A stretch of 64,000 bases of DNA, taken from the NCBI GenBank assembly GCA_002224055.1, contig AZLU01000012.1:310001-374000 (forward strand), written 5' to 3'. The stretch's first letter is position 1. Every line of letters starts with the position of its first letter. Position numbers and translations under genes: made by a program. This document shows positions 59,701 through 64,000 of this stretch, one piece after another. This DNA is from Pezizomycotina sp. ARF18 (Eukaryota; Ascomycota). Under the pieces are notes generated by a model, which did no database searches, was not told where the DNA came from, and was given only the letters and a program-made list of their open reading frames with translations.

Positions 59701-60320
59701 TCACTGCTTAACCATGACCACATTATCAATGTAGATATCATTACTCTCATCCCGATCGCAAAACCACACGACCTTTATCGTGCCACTTGTCGCTGCGGGA
59801 TCCGCCGTAACAGTACCCCTAACAGTAGTCCACGTATCGATCGGGGATGGTTCGGCAGAGCCGTATTCCCATCGAACGGCGCACTGATGATCTGCTGATC
59901 GTTCCACATCACTTGGATACTCGTATTCGGCGCCATGAACCCGATCACGTCGACGCTGACTTTATACGTTGCGCCGGGCTCGACGGTTACGGCTTGAGAA
60001 ATGGACATGGAATCTTGGAAGACGGCCGCGCCGGTCGTGGGATTCCCGGGCGGGAAGGAGCCGTTGCACTTGCCGTGGACTATGCGCGAGGTAGTGGAGA
60101 CGTGTTGGACGTTATCTGAGGGCGAGGCGATGACGAAGAAGGATTGTGAACCGCCGGGTGTTAGAGTCCACGGGAGGGCGTTACGGGTCGGATTCGAAAT
60201 CGCCGTCCGCGATAAGTGATTTGGCGGTTGTGTTATCCGCGCGGCGGACGATGGCGTAAGCGGTTGTTAGGGGAGGGCGGAGAGAAGGAGGGAGGCGGCG
60301 GCTGCGGTGTTGAAATGCAT
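59701..60320 (-). CDS. Secreted CBM4_9-like beta-sandwich protein
   Basis: The start at 60320 'MHFNTAAAASLLLSALP' is a signal peptide; a one-base gap in a C run (60270-60273) leads to 'LTTAYAIVRRADN'. The mature part begins 'SLIADGDFESDP', a hallmark of CBM4_9 and related galactose-binding-like domains. It continues with 'NALPWTLTPGGSQSFF', 'AAVFQDSMSISQAVTVEPG', 'ATYKVSVDVIGF' and ends 'DIYIDNVVMVKQ' at a TGA at 59701. One domain fills the protein. It would be extracellular and probably binds a polysaccharide or glycoprotein; the ligand is unknown. Three one-base frame changes. Confidence 0.65.
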
Positions 60321-61284
60321 TTTTTAGTAGGAGGTATATGTCTAAAAGCTTCTGGACTGTCTTGGGGAGAATAAGCAAGTAGAATGGTAATTCGTGATAG
60401 TCTTCCTGAGACTTTTGAGGGGGAGGGAAATGATGGATCGAAAGGAATGGGGGTAAAACTTTGAATCCTTTCGAGAAGGAAAACCGACGAACGATGAAAG
60501 AATTTACAAAAATGAAGGGAAATAGAGGAAATGGCTTTGGTTAAAGAATGTGAATGCTGTTAGAACTTGCTGTGAAACTGGGGGAAAGGACTGAGAAAGG
60601 CGCCTCTGGCTGCTTTTATAATTTGCATTGCTGGTTTATAAAACGTTTATAAACACAAAGCCCCAGAGTTGAAACTCAGGCTCTATGCGCAAGTTCAATG
60701 AGTCGTTACACCTCGTGAGCATGCAGAGTCTGTCTTCGTCGGGTTCGATGGTTCTCTGGCCCTGCATATTCTAGAAAGTTTCCTTCTAAGGATAATAATC
60801 GGAGAATAGAGAACAGTCGACAAGGCGCAGACGTGTTCCATTGTCATCGTCAAAGAAACTCTACTCGATTAGACGAAAGCGTGGAGAATATCACGTACTG
60901 AAAAATGAGAGCGACCCCATGACCGTTTCGCTTGATATTCATGCACGCATGAGCAATCTATATCAGATAATATAGAAACGAGGCAAAGTACGGGGCTAGA
61001 ATTTCAACATAGCCATATCCCTACCATGGAGTAGACTATATAAGTCTCCGCCACCTAGATATAGGGAGGGGCCTTTTTAATGCATAATCATGATTAGATG
61101 ACATCTCGATATAAAGGTTTCAAGTGAATGCTCGGATGTGGCGCTCCCTCGTTGGTGAAACGAATGAAACGTGGGCACAATTGGAAGGAAAACGGGCAGT
61201 CTAGGGAGAAAAACAAAAATCTTTAGTAGGTTTCATGCAAAGCTATGTGCTTGAGATATATTGCAGCTTTAACGGGGTGGGGCG
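60321..61284. other. Intergenic, no gene seen
   Basis: Contains the promoter of the secreted CBM-like gene. No other supported feature. Confidence 0.5.
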
Positions 61285-61716
61285 ATGATAAATTTGACTC
61301 TCAAGGGTAAAGTCTATCTAGCTCGTCATGGTGCCAGCTATAGAGTTGGCCACTGTGTTAGTGTCCGAGTCAGCCTGGAAGCGGCAAGCCTCGCCTCAGA
61401 AGAAGCAGTCATGCAATTAATTGGTCCGCCAACTCTCAAGCTCCATCACTGGACTTTAAGACTTCGAGATCGTTGTAGACACACAGCGCAGGATTCTCAT
61501 TCTATGCCCCACTGCGGGGTGGATTCCGGCGCTGGGTGCGACTCAAGCGCATGTTTTATAATCATCGATTCTGTAACTATAAAACCAAGACGAAGCTCGA
61601 TGTCCCTCACTAAGAGCTGCTCCTTGAACCTCCTCACTGCAAGCAGCGGAAGACCCTTGGAGGCATGGTCAGAGAACGCGACGGGGCGGGTAACGCGCCA
61701 ACGTTTACGAAACTAG
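61285..61716 (+). pseudogene. Fragment related to F-box protein 2
   Basis: The 143-codon frame ends with 'NLLTASSGRPLEAWSENATG' and then 'RVTR', which aligns with 'FVTASSKGFTEVWSDNAT' and 'TR' of F-box protein 2 about 1.1 kb downstream. The F-box itself is not seen in this copy. It is probably a truncated tandem duplicate of the C-terminal half; a small independent gene is possible. Confidence 0.45.
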
Positions 61717-62209
61717 CTATGAGGACCTTCCACAATTTTCGCTTCCTCGCTAGCGGTCCATAAGCAAGTCTATATTGGTAGTGATCGATCGCTAGGAGGC
61801 TACAAAGCACCATCCTATAAGGTTGTTATATTGATCTAGAGGATACATCTGTGTTCGCAAAAACTTGAATGCGCCATCCACGGGACGGGCGTAATAATTA
61901 CAGCAAATATTAGAACCACTTAGCATAGAATTAATATAGTTATTTACAGTAGTTTATATTATTCTACTGTAATTTGAATACAAGGAGGCTAAAACGGCTT
62001 GAAAGATAGTAGTATTAAGTTTAAATTTTTTTTTTTTAAAAAAAAAATTTCAACACTTATAATTTTTTTTTTCGGAACCTCACAGTCAACTAACCTTTCC
62101 ATCAACTACTACGCAAAACTGTAATCACATTCTGGATAAACTCAAACTCGTACGCTGATTCGAGACTCACACCATTCACCGACTACGAAACGGGCCGTAC
62201 ACGAGATTA
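61717..62209. other. AT-rich spacer
   Basis: A T-run followed by an A-run at about 62028-62048 forms a simple palindrome. No gene seen. Confidence 0.6.
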
Positions 62210-63245
62210 ATGGCTTCTTCCAGTCTGGGAAGAACTTCAAACGTCGACAACGGCAGACAACAATGAGAGACCTTGCGAGGGCATGACATCAAATCGCGAT
62301 CCATGGTAAGTCGATTCGATGATGGCTTTGATCCATGTCGCCTGAATCTCTAGAGCTAATAGTTATCTTGTTATTTCAAAAATATTGCAGGTGAAGTTAT
62401 CTGGTACTCGCCGTTCGCGCGTCTTCCGGTGAAGAGGCAAAAAGCTACCGGCTGAGCTCTGGATACAAATCTTCGAATACCTCGGCTATCAAGAGCTCCA
62501 CAACCTCCGTCGCGTTTGCCTCTACTTCAGGCATCTCCTCGCAAAGACGTCGAAGACGAGCTGCTCCGTGCTCGACCGTAATCTATTCCGCGAGTCGCCC
62601 GCCTATCCTACGGAGCCGCCCAACGACGTTCAAGTTAATACGAGGCTCACCCGCTGTTGCGGCGGAAGGCGGGATTCAAATCTCCCGTATTTTTTTCAGG
62701 CTGTAAAACCTGCTGCTACGGCAGCACTATTTATAATCGCAAGATCCAGGTAGCTTGAGCAGCAAGCCGAAATTCAACGGTCTCCAATCACTGCTCCGCA
62801 CGTTCGTCACGGCTAGCAGCAAGGGCTTCACTGAAGTATGGTCGGATAACGCGACGAGGCCGACGACGCGCCACGTGGAAATAAAATTTACGAAAGACAT
62901 CTACGCCTTCCATGGCTTTCGCATTTTCCCTGTAATTTTTGTTATCACGGTAGAATCGCCCGATGGCGCCGGGGCGGTTACGGTGTTCGACGTGATGATA
63001 GCTTCTATCGCGGCTATCGAAAAGCTATATAGACTGGGGCGTCGGCTATATTGGGGGAGGTGTAGGCGAGTAATGAAGGTATTGAGATGGGGAACAAGGA
63101 CTTTAAGGATACCGTTTGGAGATTGATGTCGTGGGGTATTGAGGACGCTTCGGACGGGCATTCACTGGCTTCCGCGTGGAGGTTGGTGGAGGAGAGGATC
63201 AAAGAGAGCGAAGTATCGGTGCAGCTGGCAATACGAGCTCGTTGA
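62210..63245 (+). CDS. F-box protein 2
   Basis: Exon 1 begins 'MASSSLGRTSNVDNGRQQ'; an intron with GTAAG donor and CAG acceptor spans 62306-62390. Exon 2 carries the F-box 'LPAELWIQIFEYLGYQELH' and 'NLRRVCLYFRHLL', matching the LPxEL...I..YL...L...R.V pattern. Then come 'FRESPAYPTEPPND', a Cys-rich 'GCKTCCYG', 'FVTASSKGFTEVWSDNAT' and the C-terminal 'WRLMSWGIEDASDGHSLAS' and 'WRLVEERIKESEV'. Probable substrate adaptor of an SCF ubiquitin ligase. One frame change sits in the A5 run just before the F-box (about 62442) and others follow. Start chosen at the ATG giving a typical Ser-rich leader. Confidence 0.65.
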
Positions 63246-63775
63246 GAGCGAAGATCACAGATACTTGATTGCAAAGACTCAGTACATTGGATATGTGCAC
63301 CCATTCATGATTAACTATCTCAAACTCTCCCTTCTGAGAAGACAGCTCTAAACCTGCATGATACTATCCTAGACATATATTTAAATATGCATCTTTCAAC
63401 CAAGCTCCTATGTGAAGTAGTCTAGATCAACGGGGCCTAACGCTTCACACATGTTTACTACTATTTTGGCTCTCGTATAACAACAGTACGTGCACTTATT
63501 TTCCATGGCATTCGTACCACAAGAGCCGCGCATCTTGGTAAGCATGTGGCATGGGAAGTAAAAACCCCGCAATACGAAAGAGCCCCGCCGTTGCTCAACT
63601 TCAGCTGCTATTTTTCCGATTCTCTCATAAATCAAACAACAGCGCCAAAACAGCTTACGACAGACACTTTCAGGCACCATCACCATCTTCTTGAATATCA
63701 GCTACAGCTCAGCTTACTCTCTAACCAGCATATAGTTCCATAGAGGAGGAAGTCTCTTCGCGAAAAGCTTTCACC

Positions 63776-64000
63776 ATGGATCCGGAGTCGATAGACCGGG
63801 GTGTTTTCTCCCAAGCTACGCTGGCAGAGGCAGATGTCTACCCGAGCCTTACCCAGCTCGTCAACCAGCTCTCCACAACCCATGGAGAGCGCAAAGATAT
63901 CCCGATCGTCTTCAGTTGCGTGTCCTCATGGTCTTATCCGTACCATAATTCATATCCTAAAGTCCTCGTTCATATACTAACAAGACTCCCTCGGGAGTGG
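63776..64000 (+). CDS. 5' part of a gene cut by the window edge
   Basis: An ATG in a strong context (CACCATGG) opens a frame that runs 75 codons to the window end without a stop: 'MDPESIDRGVFSQATLAEA', 'YPSLTQLVNQLSTTHGE', 'VFSCVSSWSYPYHNS'. Codon use looks coding. No family recognised from this fragment. Confidence 0.45.
   Translation, partial: MDPESIDRGVFSQATLAEADVYPSLTQLVNQLSTTHGERKDIPIVFSCVSSWSYPYHNSYPKVLVHILTRLPREW

Overview
The window looks like nuclear DNA of a filamentous ascomycete (Pezizomycotina). The evidence is short GT-AG introns of about 60-210 bp, several with a CTAAC/CTRAC branch site; Clr5-type domains; a fungal TAM-type methyltransferase; a fungal rhodopsin-domain membrane protein; F-box genes; and AT-rich islands that look worn by C-to-T mutation. 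I cannot assign the class from sequence alone; Leotiomycetes is only a guess. No rRNA, tRNA, CRISPR array or intact transposon was recognised.

Layout. 0.5-7.1 kb: three tandem minus-strand copies of a secreted Pro/His-rich, Cys-rich protein family, with duplicated flanks and an ankyrin scrap between them. A fourth, decayed, inverted copy lies at 48.8-49.7 kb. 7.4-9.1 kb: a small possible secreted protein and a flavodoxin-like gene. 10.1-13.6 kb: an unrecognised low-complexity gene with two internal copies of one domain and an eight-unit repeat. 15.7-17.7 kb: Clr5 gene 1. 20.2-27.1 kb: three tandem Clr5 genes (A, B, C) with matching upstream elements. 31.4-33.0 kb: Clr5 D. 34.3-35.3 kb: a carboxylesterase/thioesterase. 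35.7-37.4 kb: a conserved fungal protein with a PPxY start and a WNQWW region. 39.1-40.4 kb: a methyltransferase. 42.2-43.5, 45.5-47.2 and 52.8-54.4 kb: Clr5 E, F and G, with a DUF2235 hydrolase between F and G. 55.9-56.8 kb: rhodopsin-domain protein. 58.2-63.2 kb: two F-box genes, a fragment of a third, and a secreted carbohydrate-binding-like protein. A new gene opens at the right edge.

The main discovery candidate is the Clr5 family. Eight loci in 64 kb share the N-terminal Clr5 domain. In all seven loci where both splice sites were located (1, A, B, C, D, F, G) an intron falls just after that domain; E has the intron too, but its exact acceptor is unclear. Seven loci carry a previously unnamed core motif (SS-x-GLS-x-YT-x-ST-x-G-x-K and variants). 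Six carry a 'YPxDxF ... CxxC' module. They end in one of two tails: a Cys/Trp-rich tail (NPGQWS, TGLTCGH, PGGCRW) in the tandem trio, or an acidic SLSDI-x3-LWEED peptide in E, F and G. This looks like a fast-diversifying nuclear protein family rather than scattered unrelated Clr5 genes.

An important caveat: almost every gene changes reading frame by one base at short homopolymers, including genes that look functionally intact (for example the esterase, whose catalytic His sits in a shifted frame). This is most simply explained by an unpolished long-read assembly. Pseudogene calls here should therefore be treated with caution.
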